Positions 10,429 through 19,400 of a stretch of DNA of 48,126 bases are shown in pieces. Origin of the DNA: Thermoguttaceae bacterium (GTDB lineage Bacteria > Planctomycetota > Planctomycetia > Pirellulales > Thermoguttaceae); assembly GCA_017557195.1 (NCBI GenBank), contig JAFZAL010000085.1, positions 1 to 48,126 on the forward strand, in the 5' to 3' direction. The notes beneath the pieces were generated by a model. It was not told the origin of the DNA. It made no database searches and saw only the letters and a list, made by a program, of their open reading frames with translations. The translations under genes and the position numbers were made by a program. Numbering within the stretch: the stretch's first letter is position 1; each line of letters starts with the position of its first letter.

Positions 10429-10755
10429 ATGAAAAAAGCCTTTTTACTTTCGTTTGTCGTTTTGACAGTCGCCTTGTCGGTTGGCTGTTCTAACGGTCTG
10501 CCGCGCAATTGCCTGCTGAGAAAATGGTTCTGCGGCAAAGAATGCTATCAGGAACCAGCTTATTCGTGCTATACGCCTGACAGCTGCTCAACATGCCCAA
10601 CATGCCCAACATGTCCGTCCTATTCGACAGGCGTTGTTGTTGGCGATCCCGTCATTTCAGACAGCGGCTGCAGCACATGCAATGCGCCGTCCCTTCCGGC
10701 TGCCACGCCCACTATTACGACGCCCTCTCCGGCTCCGTATACCTACAACAACTAG
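10429..10755 (+). CDS. Small cysteine-rich lipoprotein
   Basis: A 108-residue predicted lipoprotein. Start ATG 10429 is favoured over GTG 10408 because AAGGAG lies ten bases upstream and the signal peptide MKKAFLLSF begins there. The lipobox is SVGC (Cys20). The mature part has about a dozen Cys, many in a C-x-x-C-x-x-C ladder (STCPTCPTCPS at about residues 56-66), and a Pro/Thr-rich tail. Such Cys ladders could bind metal or form disulphides, possibly with the planctomycete cell-wall protein layer, but the family is unknown to me. It is followed by a strong structured terminator. It is one of the few genes here with a good Shine-Dalgarno sequence, which suggests high expression. Confidence 0.75.
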   Translation: MKKAFLLSFVVLTVALSVGCSNGLPRNCLLRKWFCGKECYQEPAYSCYTPDSCSTCPTCPTCPSYSTGVVVGDPVISDSGCSTCNAPSLPAATPTITTPSPAPYTYNN

Positions 10756-10791
10756 ATTCATCAGATTTCCAACATCAGGGTAGATGTTGTC

Positions 10792-10866
10792 GACGTCAGT
10801 TTTCAGACGACCCCGTCAGCGCCGCGAATGGCGCTTTGTCTGATATAATTCTGACGTCTTTTTTTA
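10792..10866 (+). terminator. Three-level nested hairpin terminator
   Basis: Outer stem GACGTCAG (10792-10799) / CTGACGTC (10851-10858), middle stem TCAGAC (10803-10808) / GTCTGA (10838-10843), inner stem GCGCC (10819-10823) / GGCGC (10830-10834), then TTTTTTT. It serves the lipoprotein gene and lies just before the convergent hpnC. Confidence 0.85.
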
Positions 10867-10883
10867 TTTCATGACGCCCGATA

Positions 10884-11747
10884 TTATCCTAACAGGGCTT
10901 TCAACAGCAGTCTGAATTTACTCCATCGAGAAATCGTCGGACGGTTCGACCAGACGTTATAATCAACGCGTCGAATCTCCTCGACGATTTTTTGTCCGCC
11001 CATAATAAAGAGCTTAATATCCGTTTGAAAACTTCGTGGAACGCGATTGACCAACGGCCTTCCGTCTGTAAAAAACGAGTCCGCCCAGTCGCAAAGCCGC
11101 GACATCGTTTTGACAAAAGCCGGATTATAAACTTCGTTCTGGAAATCTTCCAAAGAGTAACCGCAAGAGAGCATGTCGCTGAGAGGAACGTATCGTCTGG
11201 AATCGGATTGACCGCCCGACGTTGCGCGGCGTTTGTCTCTGGCGACATCCTGCCAATGGTTTGCCAGCTGCAATCCCGTACAGATTTTATCGGACAAAAC
11301 CAGGCTTTCTTCGTCAGTCGTTTTGGCCAAATGAAGAACGATTCTTCCAACGGGGTTGGCTGACAGCTTGCAGTAATCGAGCAACTCCTCTCGGGAATCG
11401 CACTCCTTTTTTGTTTGGTCAAGACGAAAGGCTGCAATCAAGTCTGCAAAGAGAGATTTCGGAATGGAATACTCGTCTGCAATTGGCTTCAGAGCAATAA
11501 AAATCGGGTGATCCGCCCTGCCCTGATAACAATCGTCAAGCTGGGAATTCCAGTCGTCCAGAGCCGCCAGAGCCGTTTGGTTGTCAGGCGACTCGTCTCC
11601 TAAATCGTCCGCCCAGCGGCAAAAAGAATAAACCGGATAGAAAGCCTGTCTGATCTGTCGCGGAAGCAGAAAGCTGGCGACAGTAAAATTCTCGTAATGC
11701 TGACGAGTGTATTGTCGGCAGAATTCCTGAGCGTCAGACAGGTTCAT
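10884..11747 (-). CDS. hpnC: Squalene/phytoene synthase family protein, HpnC type
   Basis: A 287-residue all-helical prenyl-diphosphate head-to-head condensing enzyme. Both Mg2+/diphosphate-binding Asp motifs are present: DDLGDE (47-52) after YSFCRWA, and DVARD (167-171) after LANHWQ. The N-terminal HYENFTVASFLLPRQIR is characteristic of HpnC, which in the three-enzyme bacterial route (HpnC, HpnD, HpnE) converts presqualene diphosphate to hydroxysqualene for squalene and hopanoid synthesis. HpnD, HpnE and a cyclase are not adjacent, so the pathway assignment rests on this motif and known family behaviour. lpxD lies upstream on the same strand, separated by a heptad-arm element, so co-transcription is uncertain. 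Phytoene synthase is the main alternative. Confidence 0.85.
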   Translation of the reverse strand: MNLSDAQEFCRQYTRQHYENFTVASFLLPRQIRQAFYPVYSFCRWADDLGDESPDNQTALAALDDWNSQLDDCYQGRADHPIFIALKPIADEYSIPKSLFADLIAAFRLDQTKKECDSREELLDYCKLSANPVGRIVLHLAKTTDEESLVLSDKICTGLQLANHWQDVARDKRRATSGGQSDSRRYVPLSDMLSCGYSLEDFQNEVYNPAFVKTMSRLCDWADSFFTDGRPLVNRVPRSFQTDIKLFIMGGQKIVEEIRRVDYNVWSNRPTISRWSKFRLLLKALLG

Positions 11748-11766
11748 GATAATTATTAAAGACGAA

Positions 11767-11870
11767 AGGGAGTAGGGAGTAGGGAGTAGGGAGTAGTTTT
11801 TAAATTCGCCGTAGGCGAATTACTATTCCCCATTCCCTATTCCCTATTTCCTTCTATTCCCCATTCCCTC
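11767..11870. repeat. Heptad-arm element (GGGAGTA dialect) between hpnC and lpxD
   Basis: Left arm of four GGGAGTA units, TTTTTAAA, core TTCGCCGTAGGCGAA, right arm of TATTCCC-type units that loses exact phase near 11850. It separates two genes that run in the same direction. Nearly the same core as at 9008 and 40076. Confidence 0.87.
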
Positions 11871-11898
11871 ACATTTTCGTGTTGTTTCGTACTTTATT

Positions 11899-12951
11899 TT
11901 ACTCGTTCTGATTCTTTTTCTCATCGCTCTCTTTTTCCAGCTTTTTGAGTCGGTTGTCGGCATCGCGAAGCTGCTTTTTGAATTCCGGCAGTTTGGAAAT
12001 CAGAGCAAATCTGAGCAGTTGTTCCCGTTCCGGATAGGCGGGCGCGCCGAGCATTTTAGCGCCCGGTTCGATGTTGTTCATAACGCCGCATTTGGCGCCT
12101 AAAATCGCCATATCGCCGACTGTTACGTGATCTCGAATGCCGACCTGACCCGCCATGACAACGTAATTCCCGGTTGTTACACTGCCGGCAATCCCCACTT
12201 GAGCGCAAAGAAGATTGTGTTTTCCGATCTGGCAGTTGTGACCAATCATAACCTGATCGTCGATCTTTGTACCGTCGCCAATTCTCGTCGATCCGTAAGC
12301 GCCGCGGTCAATAGTAGTGTTAGCTCCGATGTCAACGTCGTCTCCCAGAATAACGTTACCCAGCTGAGCCGCTAACACATGTTTGCCTTCAACCTGCTTG
12401 TATCCAAAGCCGTTAGCGCCAATCGACGCCCCCGCGCTGAGAATGCACCGCTTTCCAACAACGCAGTCTTCATGAACGACAACGCCGGGATAGAGAATGG
12501 AACCGTCGCCGATTTTCGCTCCCGCCATAACGCAGACATGTGGATGCAGGACGACGTTGTCGCCGATTTCCGCCTCCGCGCCAACGTAAACAAACGGATA
12601 AATTGTTACATTCACGCCGATTTTTGCCGATGGATCGATACTCGCCTGCAAGCTGACAAACGGCTCAGGCGCAACTCGCTGCGGTCGAAACAGCTTCACG
12701 ATTTTCGTAAAGGCGTCGTGAACGTCATCAACCATCAACGCCGGAATGCCAACGGATAAGTCCGATTTCGGCATGACAACTGCAGACGCCTGCGTGTTAA
12801 ACAGCGTGTCGAGTCTGCCAACGTTGTCGATGAGCGTGATATCGCCCGGTCCGGCTTCCGAAAGGATAGCGGCGTTTTCGATTACCGTAGAACCGTCGCC
12901 GACGATGGTCGCGTTAACCAGTTTTGCCAGTTGGGAAAGTGTTTGTGCCAT
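11899..12951 (-). CDS. lpxD: UDP-3-O-acylglucosamine N-acyltransferase
   Basis: Adds the second hydroxyacyl chain, carried by acyl carrier protein, to UDP-3-O-acylglucosamine in lipid A synthesis; a cytoplasmic homotrimer. The N-terminal uridine-binding domain (1-100) includes DGSTVIENAAILSEAGPGDI. Residues about 105-300 are a left-handed beta-helix of hexapeptide repeats such as IGDNVV, IGDGSI and VGKRCI. The catalytic His is His238 in MIGHNCQIG, matching His239 of E. coli. A charged coiled-coil tail (325-350, KKLEKESDEKK) follows. At 350 residues it has the expected length. Its presence supports an outer membrane with lipid A. lpxA, lpxC and fabZ, often nearby in other phyla, are absent here. 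Confidence 0.95.
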   Translation of the reverse strand: MAQTLSQLAKLVNATIVGDGSTVIENAAILSEAGPGDITLIDNVGRLDTLFNTQASAVVMPKSDLSVGIPALMVDDVHDAFTKIVKLFRPQRVAPEPFVSLQASIDPSAKIGVNVTIYPFVYVGAEAEIGDNVVLHPHVCVMAGAKIGDGSILYPGVVVHEDCVVGKRCILSAGASIGANGFGYKQVEGKHVLAAQLGNVILGDDVDIGANTTIDRGAYGSTRIGDGTKIDDQVMIGHNCQIGKHNLLCAQVGIAGSVTTGNYVVMAGQVGIRDHVTVGDMAILGAKCGVMNNIEPGAKMLGAPAYPEREQLLRFALISKLPEFKKQLRDADNRLKKLEKESDEKKNQNE

Positions 12952-12958
12952 ATTGTGT

Positions 12959-13062
12959 GAGGGAATAGGGAGTAGGGAGTAGGGAGTAGAGAGGCAATAG
13001 GCAGTAGGCAGTAGGCAGTAGGAAAATAGTACTACTGCCTCTTGCCTACTCCCTACTGCCTA
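12959..13062. repeat. Mixed-dialect heptad element between lpxD and aspS
   Basis: Left side: three to four GGGAGTA/GGGAATA units followed by four GGCAGTA/GGCAATA units. Right side: TACTGCC, TCTTGCC, TACTCCC, TACTGCC. The last unit provides the aspS stop codon (13060-13062). There is no GC-rich core of the usual kind. Confidence 0.83.
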
Positions 13063-14835
13063 ATTCTCCTCTTTTCTCGTATTCTGAATGGACAGTTCGT
13101 CAAGCTGTTTGTCGTCGACAACGCCGGGCGCGCCTGTCATGAGGTCGGCAGCGCGGGCGGTCTTCGGGAACGCAATGACGTCGCGAATGTTGTCGTATCC
13201 GCCAAAGAGCATGACAAGACGGTCAACGCCCAAAGCAATGCCAGCGTGCGGCGGAGCGCCAAATTTCAACGCGTCGAGAAGGAACCCGAACCGTTCGTGA
13301 GCCGTCTGGTCGTCGATGTTGAGCAGCTTGAAAATCTTCGCCTGAAGGTTGGTGTCGTGAATACGAACGGTTCCGCCGCCCGCTTCAAAGCCGTTGATAA
13401 CCAGGTCGTACGCAACCGCATGAACCTTTTCCGGCGCCGTGTCCAGCAAATCCAGTTCCGCCGGCTGAGGCATGGTGAACGGGTGATGCTTGGCGTCCCA
13501 CTTGTTTTCTTCTTCGTTCCATTCGAACATCGGGAAAGAGACGATCCAGGAGAAGCTCATCGACTTCGGGTCGTACAGCTTGAGTTCTTTTGCCAAGCGT
13601 CGGCGCAAACCGTCCAACGCGGCGCAGGTGATGTCGAACGTGTCCGCAACAATCAAAATCATGTCGCCGTCTTTCGCGCCGGTGATTTCCAGAATCTTTT
13701 TGTGTTCTTCGTCCGTAAACTTTTTCGCCGTTGGAGAGGCGATGTCGCCGTTTTCCACTTTGAACCAGACAAGTCCTTTCGCCTTGAAATCTTCCTTGAC
13801 GTAAGTCGTCAGCTCGTCAATCGCCTTGCGGGAATACTTGTCGGCGCATTGCGGAACGACAATCGCTCGAACGCGATTACCCGCTTCCGCCGGTCCGCGA
13901 AAGACCTGAAAATCAACGGTTTTAGCGAACTCGGTCAGGTCGATAATTTCCATGCCGAAACGCAGATCTGGCTTGTCAGAGCCGTAGCGTTCCATGGCTT
14001 CGTCGTAGTCCATTCGTGACAACGGCAGCTGGAGGTCAAGCCCGAGAATTTTCTTTGCCAGGTCGGCAATCATGCCGTCCATGAACGTGAGCACGTCTTC
14101 CATCTCGACAAACGACATTTCAATATCGAGTTGGGTGAATTCAGGTTGACGGTCGGCGCGAAGGTCTTCATCCCGGAAACAGCGCGCCAGCTGAACGTAA
14201 CGGTCGTACCCGGCAATCATGAGCAGCTGCTTGTACAACTGCGGCGACTGCGGCAAGGCGTAGTATTTGCCCGGATGAACGCGGCTGGGAACCAGATAGT
14301 CTCTCGCGCCTTCGGGAGTGGACCGCCCTAACATGGGGGTTTCGACTTCGATAAATCCGTGAGCGTCTGTATAGTCGCGCAGCGTCTTAATCATGCGGTG
14401 GCGAAGAATCAGGGCTTCTTGCATAGCGGTGCGGCGCAAGTCCAAATATCGATATTGCAGACGGACGTCTTCGCTTGGCAATTCTGGAATACTCGGATAC
14501 ACGGGCGGCTGATTGCACTTGTTGAGAAGCGTCATTTGAGTCGGACGGACTTCGATTTCCCCTGTCGCCATGTCTGGATTCGCCTGACCAACGGGTCGAG
14601 CGCAGACCTTGCCCGTTACTTGAACGACGTATTCCATTTTCAGCCCTCGCGCCTGCTCGAGCAGCTCTTCGCCCGCTTCGGGAGCGAACGCCGTTTGAGT
14701 AATTCCGTATCGGTCTCGCAGATTGACAAAAACCAAACCGCCCTGATTGCGAATTCGGTCAACCCAACCGCAAATCGTTACTTCCTGTCCAATATGTTCC
14801 GCCCTCAGGGCGCCGCACGTGTGTGTTCTGTACAT
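13060..14835 (-). CDS. aspS: Aspartyl-tRNA synthetase, bacterial type
   Basis: Charges tRNA-Asp with aspartate; cytoplasmic class II synthetase. The N-terminal OB-fold (1-105) starts with the anticodon-binding GWVDRIRNQGGLVFVNLRDRYG. The catalytic core has motif 2 (FRDEDLRADRQPEFTQLDIE) and motif 3 (GIALGVDRLVMLF). A GAD insertion of about 120 residues lies between them, as in all bacterial-type enzymes, and 591 residues is the usual length. At the OB-fold position where discriminating enzymes tend to have Leu and non-discriminating ones His, this protein has Gln (RNQGG), so tRNA specificity cannot be read by rule. Likely promoter at 14930-14938. The TAG stop comes from the flanking heptad array. 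Confidence 0.96.
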   Translation of the reverse strand: MYRTHTCGALRAEHIGQEVTICGWVDRIRNQGGLVFVNLRDRYGITQTAFAPEAGEELLEQARGLKMEYVVQVTGKVCARPVGQANPDMATGEIEVRPTQMTLLNKCNQPPVYPSIPELPSEDVRLQYRYLDLRRTAMQEALILRHRMIKTLRDYTDAHGFIEVETPMLGRSTPEGARDYLVPSRVHPGKYYALPQSPQLYKQLLMIAGYDRYVQLARCFRDEDLRADRQPEFTQLDIEMSFVEMEDVLTFMDGMIADLAKKILGLDLQLPLSRMDYDEAMERYGSDKPDLRFGMEIIDLTEFAKTVDFQVFRGPAEAGNRVRAIVVPQCADKYSRKAIDELTTYVKEDFKAKGLVWFKVENGDIASPTAKKFTDEEHKKILEITGAKDGDMILIVADTFDITCAALDGLRRRLAKELKLYDPKSMSFSWIVSFPMFEWNEEENKWDAKHHPFTMPQPAELDLLDTAPEKVHAVAYDLVINGFEAGGGTVRIHDTNLQAKIFKLLNIDDQTAHERFGFLLDALKFGAPPHAGIALGVDRLVMLFGGYDNIRDVIAFPKTARAADLMTGAPGVVDDKQLDELSIQNTRKEEN

Positions 14836-15250
14836 GATAGCTTATTTAATCCTGTAATTCTTAACCCGAAGCCGTCATAGACGACGCTGCTTCTTATTCT
14901 ATTAATATTATATAATACTATAAACGCCGATTATAGCAAGGGGGGAGAAGTTAATTAGAAGCGAGAAACAAGGAGTGATAAGTTGGCAAAAGCTCTCAAC
15001 ATTCTTTAATCGGTTGATCATTCCGCCGCTGACGCGTGTGCGACAAAAGTCGGTAAAACCAACCATTCCCACGGCGATCCAAATTTGTTTCCCCTCAATA
15101 AAAAACGATGTCTCGGCTCTCCCTTGAACGAAACAATAAAACCGATATAATCAACTAATAAAAAGTTGCGATTTGGAAATAGGAGTTCCTTTTCGCCTCT
15201 GACTCCAAAGTCAGATTCAAGCGCATATATTAATATTGTCAAATAAATTC
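14836..15250. other. Intergenic region between divergent aspS and top6A
   Basis: About 415 bases with no convincing gene. A 74-codon minus-strand open frame (15018-15242) shows no recognisable protein character. The region holds the aspS promoter and A/T-rich palindromic stretches near 14900. It is one of the few long gaps without heptad arrays. Confidence 0.5.
14930..14938 (-). promoter_or_regulatory. Extended -10 promoter for aspS
   Basis: Read on the minus strand: TGC followed by TATAAT (TATAAT at 14935-14930), an extended -10. The -35 is poor (CTAATT at a 16-base spacing). It lies about 95 bases upstream of the aspS start. Confidence 0.5.
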
Positions 15251-16420
15251 ATGGCCAAGAAGAAAACCAATCCGTCAGAATCCGTCGAATCAACCCCTAA
15301 AACCCGCAAGCGCGCCGTTAAGCTCAACGAAAAGGATACGCGAACGCTCGAGGCGCTCAATCGTTTGGCTCAAAGCGTAATCAACGCCGCTAACGGCGCT
15401 GGCGAGCCGGAAATGTACATTCCGTCCAGAAGCCTGTCGAACGTCTGGTTTGACGAGAAGAAGCGAATCATCCAGATGGGCGACCGCACTACAACGCGGC
15501 AGCTGTTCAATCTGTCTCAAGCCAAGGCGTTTATGCAAACCATGCTCGTTGCGTCGGGAACCTCTGAACTGATTCGTCAAGGCAAAACGACTTCAATTCG
15601 AGGTTTGTACTATTTGATGAAGCATACTATCGAGCACGCCAAGGAAGAAACCTTCAACGACCAGGGCGAGTCCGACCCGATTATCGAGGACTGCGAGGTG
15701 TTGCTGGAATGTTTGCGCGAAGAGATGCACCTGTACGCTCAAACCCGCGGCGCCATGGTCGGCATGATTCAAATTGTCGATAAAGGCGACACTATCGACT
15801 GCGCTCGAATGGGGTCAGGCGGATATGCTGTGCCGTCAATTGTCGAGCCGGACGTAATTCAGTTCAAAAACTGCAAAGCGGACTTTATTCTCCATGTTGA
15901 AAAAGACACCGTCTGGCAGCGATTTAACGAAGACAAATTCTGGAAGAAGCACAACTGCATTTTGACCCACGGTTCCGGTCAGCCGCCGCGAGGCATGAGA
16001 CGTCTGCTCTACCGCATGAACAAGGAACTCAAACTGCCGGTTATTTGTCTGTTAGATAACGACCCATGGGGATACTATATTTATTCTGTTATCAAACAGG
16101 GATCAATCAATCTGGCTTTTGAGTCAAAGCGAATGGCAATTCCCAGCGCCAAATTTTTGGGCTTGCGCTCTAAAGACTTTGAAGCCTGCGGGCTGTCGAA
16201 AAGCGCAAGAATCAACCTCAACGATTCTGACCGTAAGCGCGCCAAACAGATTGCTGAATATCCATGGTTCAAAAACAACAAACCATGGCAGCAGGAAATT
16301 AAACTGATGCTCGAAAACGGGTTCAAGCTGGAAGTCGAATCGCTCATCAGCAAAGACATCAGCTACGTTACCGAGATTTACACGCCTCAACGCCTGGCGG
16401 CAAAGGATTGGCTGGACTAG
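15251..16420 (+). CDS. top6A: DNA topoisomerase VI subunit A (Spo11/Top6A family)
   Basis: The DNA-cleaving subunit of type IIB topoisomerase: it makes a transient double-strand break through a tyrosine while subunit B supplies ATPase activity. Start ATG 15251 gives 389 residues and is preferred to the in-frame TTG at 15236. The winged-helix CAP domain carries the catalytic tyrosine in SIRGLYYLMKH (most likely Tyr121, by alignment with the FYS of Spo11). The TOPRIM domain follows: ILHVEKDTVW with metal-binding Glu217, and LLDNDPWGYYIY with Asp269 and Asp271. The N-terminal 30 residues are Lys-rich. No subunit B gene is adjacent: upstream is divergent aspS and downstream is a large unknown protein. 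Topoisomerase VI is mainly archaeal and plant, with scattered bacterial cases. Its partner must be elsewhere. Confidence 0.92.
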   Translation: MAKKKTNPSESVESTPKTRKRAVKLNEKDTRTLEALNRLAQSVINAANGAGEPEMYIPSRSLSNVWFDEKKRIIQMGDRTTTRQLFNLSQAKAFMQTMLVASGTSELIRQGKTTSIRGLYYLMKHTIEHAKEETFNDQGESDPIIEDCEVLLECLREEMHLYAQTRGAMVGMIQIVDKGDTIDCARMGSGGYAVPSIVEPDVIQFKNCKADFILHVEKDTVWQRFNEDKFWKKHNCILTHGSGQPPRGMRRLLYRMNKELKLPVICLLDNDPWGYYIYSVIKQGSINLAFESKRMAIPSAKFLGLRSKDFEACGLSKSARINLNDSDRKRAKQIAEYPWFKNNKPWQQEIKLMLENGFKLEVESLISKDISYVTEIYTPQRLAAKDWLD

Positions 16421-16423
16421 AAT

Positions 16424-16458
16424 CATTCGGAATTCGGAATTCGGAATGCGGAATTAGC
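16424..16458. repeat. Short heptad array (ATTCGGA/GGAATTC dialect)
   Basis: Four to five 7-bp units of ATTCGGA with one ATGCGGA variant fill the 45-base gap between top6A and the next gene. No right arm is present. This dialect also appears at 24834-24856. Confidence 0.75.
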
Positions 16459-16465
16459 AATTGAC

Positions 16466-19400
16466 ATGAAATTTACATCATTATCGCCGGAAAACCGTAA
16501 ACAAGCTGAAAGAGTTCTTGGCTATCTTAACTTTTCGACAGGAAGTTTTGATCCAAAGTTTTTCCGTGATTTGGACGATTTATTTTACGATTTGGACATT
16601 CTCAACCGGGCGCAGCAGGATCGTGAAGCCACGTTTATCGAGCAAGGTTCTTCTTTATCCGGGGAGAGCAAACAGGCTGTCGCCGATATGTCTGAATCAT
16701 CCCAAACCGTTCCGACTTATCAACTGCTTTACAACGTTCTCAAAGACGGCCTGAACTATCTTCAACAGGAAACGACAACGTTCAAAAATAACGCTCAGGC
16801 TCTCGGCGCTCTCTGCTTTACTTTCGACCACGTCTTGCCGGCATACAAGGAATTTCATAAAGATTTACTTTACCATCAAACGGAAGACGCTCTGTTTACC
16901 TCGTTTTTTATAGCGCGAACGCTGCAGTACGTTCTTCAGGCGGAAGCGCCATGGGACGACTTCAAACAGGCGGATATTATTCATCGTCTTAACGACTACG
17001 TTGGCTACCGTCCAACGGCGGTTTTACACAACCGCCAAAAGATGCAGCCGTATTCTCACGAGTTCTTTCAGCCTGTTCCTTTATATATTGAAGGCGTCGG
17101 CATCTGGAAAGGTCCGTATTACGACGTCTGCAAAATAGCGTTGGAGATTCTGCACAATACAGACGACTCCATTTTAACCAGAGCGTACTTCGATCCAGAC
17201 AAGATGCGCGAGTTAGCTATCGACGTCCGCACGATGGATTTTGATCATCCTGTCAATCGCAGGCTTAATTATCCTTTTGGCTCATGGGACGCTTCCAGTG
17301 TAGACAACAAGGGCTTCTTCCGACGATACATCATTCATCAAACGACGCTTGACGCCATTTGCAGTCGAACGCTCAATTCGAACCTGCCTTATGAAGAACT
17401 CGTTTACGAAGCCGGCGCCGTTCTGGCTGGAACGATGCTCATGGGCGCGTCGATTAACGGTTCCAGTCCGGATTCGCATGACAGTTCCGTTACTCTTTCC
17501 AAACTGCTGTTGATTGTCGCCCAGTATCGAGACGAATTTTACGAGTCTCTGATGGAGAAATCTCCAGAGCCAATTCGCACCCGGCTTATTGAAGAAATCA
17601 AAACGTATCGACAGCCCTTTGGAGCCGCAAGACAATATTTTAATCATATTTTATCCAAGCTCAGGGCAGAACAGCTTCAAAACGTTCAACTGGCGAGGCT
17701 GTACGCCTGGATGGGGTATCCGGAAGCGGCGCAAGACAGAGCGGGACTGGTTAAAAGCGTTTCCGCCCGAATGAGATGTCAGATTGATTGCCTCATTACC
17801 AACGCTCATTCTCTTCTCGACGATGACCATGTAGACGAAGTCGTACCGTTGATTAAACAAATCGAAACGATTCTGGACGACGGCATTCAGTGCGGAGCCT
17901 TTGCCGACCCCTGGAACATTCTCGGTTTTGAAGGACAATTCCCGCTGTTTCATTCCGCAGAAGACACGACGCCAGACCAGCGAATTGACGAACTGATCAA
18001 CCTCATGGGAGCGATTTTCAATCTCTATTCCAGAGCGATGCGTCAAGCCGCCGTGTTTAATAAAACGTCGTTAAATGAAAAGTTCTCGGCTAACATGCAT
18101 CGATTGGCAAACTGGTGGGATCAATTTGCCTCAAGCGAACTCAGTTCTATCGAAAGCATATCCGGAGAAGAAAGCTGGGAGTCAGCCAACCTGGTTGCAG
18201 ACGCGTTAGCAGTTTGGAAAAAAGCCGGCGCCGCTGCAGGCGACATCAAATTCTGGCGTCCGCAAGTGGAAAACTTCGATTCGACAAAAGCGTACGCGCT
18301 GTTAATCGAAGAACTCATGGATCAAAACGATTACGTTGCCGCCATGGCGCTGCTGATGAACTGGCTTAGCGCGTCTGACGAAATTCTCCTGGACGACGGA
18401 GACTATACTATTCATCCGCTGATTCTTCGATGGATGGAAGAGCAATGGTTTAACTCCACAAAAATTGATCGCATTGAAGGACGGCGCGGCAAGGAAACAA
18501 AAGACGGCTGGTCGGCTGCGAAAAAGTTTATCGATTTCCTCGAAGCCAACGCCGGCGCGTACTGGGAAATTCCTCATCTGGAAGTTTCTCAAAACAAGTT
18601 CCCGTCTTTTGACGAATTTAAACAGGGGCTTAAAGACGACGCCGTCGACAGCGACAGCTTTGACGATCTGTTTCTCAATTTTATGGGAATGCCCAAGCCC
18701 CCAGCCAAGGACGCCAATCCCGACGACTTCATTCCTCTTGATGAAAATGAGGAAGATGAAGACTTTGACGAAGACGACGAAGACGAGGACAACCTCTTCC
18801 GCAGCGCTTACGAAAACGTCATTTATCACGATACAACAGACGACGGAATCGACAGCGACATGATGGACGACAAGTCCGCCGACCCGCTAGGCGATTTCGA
18901 ACTGACTGATGAAATGGAAAGAATCAGCGACCGTCTGTTGTTTTGGGTTACGGTCGCTCGACTGTGGAAAATGTCAGCCGTCTTTTCGCTTAACTATGCC
19001 GGCGATCATCCTGACAGAGACGAAACGCTGCAATCGTGGGCAAAAATCGGGCGCGAAAAACTCTATCAGCTGCTCTATTTGGCAAACGAAGTGGAACGGT
19101 TCAAGATTTCCGCTCCGACAGACTCTCGCCAGTCCATGATCGAATATGAACAGCGCCGATCAATTAAAGACGCTCTCTTGGAACGGCTCATGTCAACCAT
19201 TGTCGAAATGGAAGACGTTTGCCGCATTCTTGCCGCAACGCAAAGTGAGCCAATTCCCGCAAAAGACAACTCGTGGGAAACGCTCAATCAACAGATTCTT
19301 CAGGCGGTTCTCCATTCAGACGTCGAATTGATTCACAAACTATGGCAGCCGTTTTTGGAAGTTCTAAGCGAACAAACGCTGCTGTATCGTCCGATCTCTC

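Noticed and set aside
13042..14019. 325-codon plus-strand open frame
   Set aside because: Antisense to aspS; no recognisable protein and Arg/Val/Phe-biased composition typical of a shadow frame.
15018..15242. 74-codon minus-strand open frame between aspS and top6A
   Set aside because: No recognisable domain and no ribosome-binding site, and it overlaps the upstream edge of top6A. A real small gene cannot be fully excluded.
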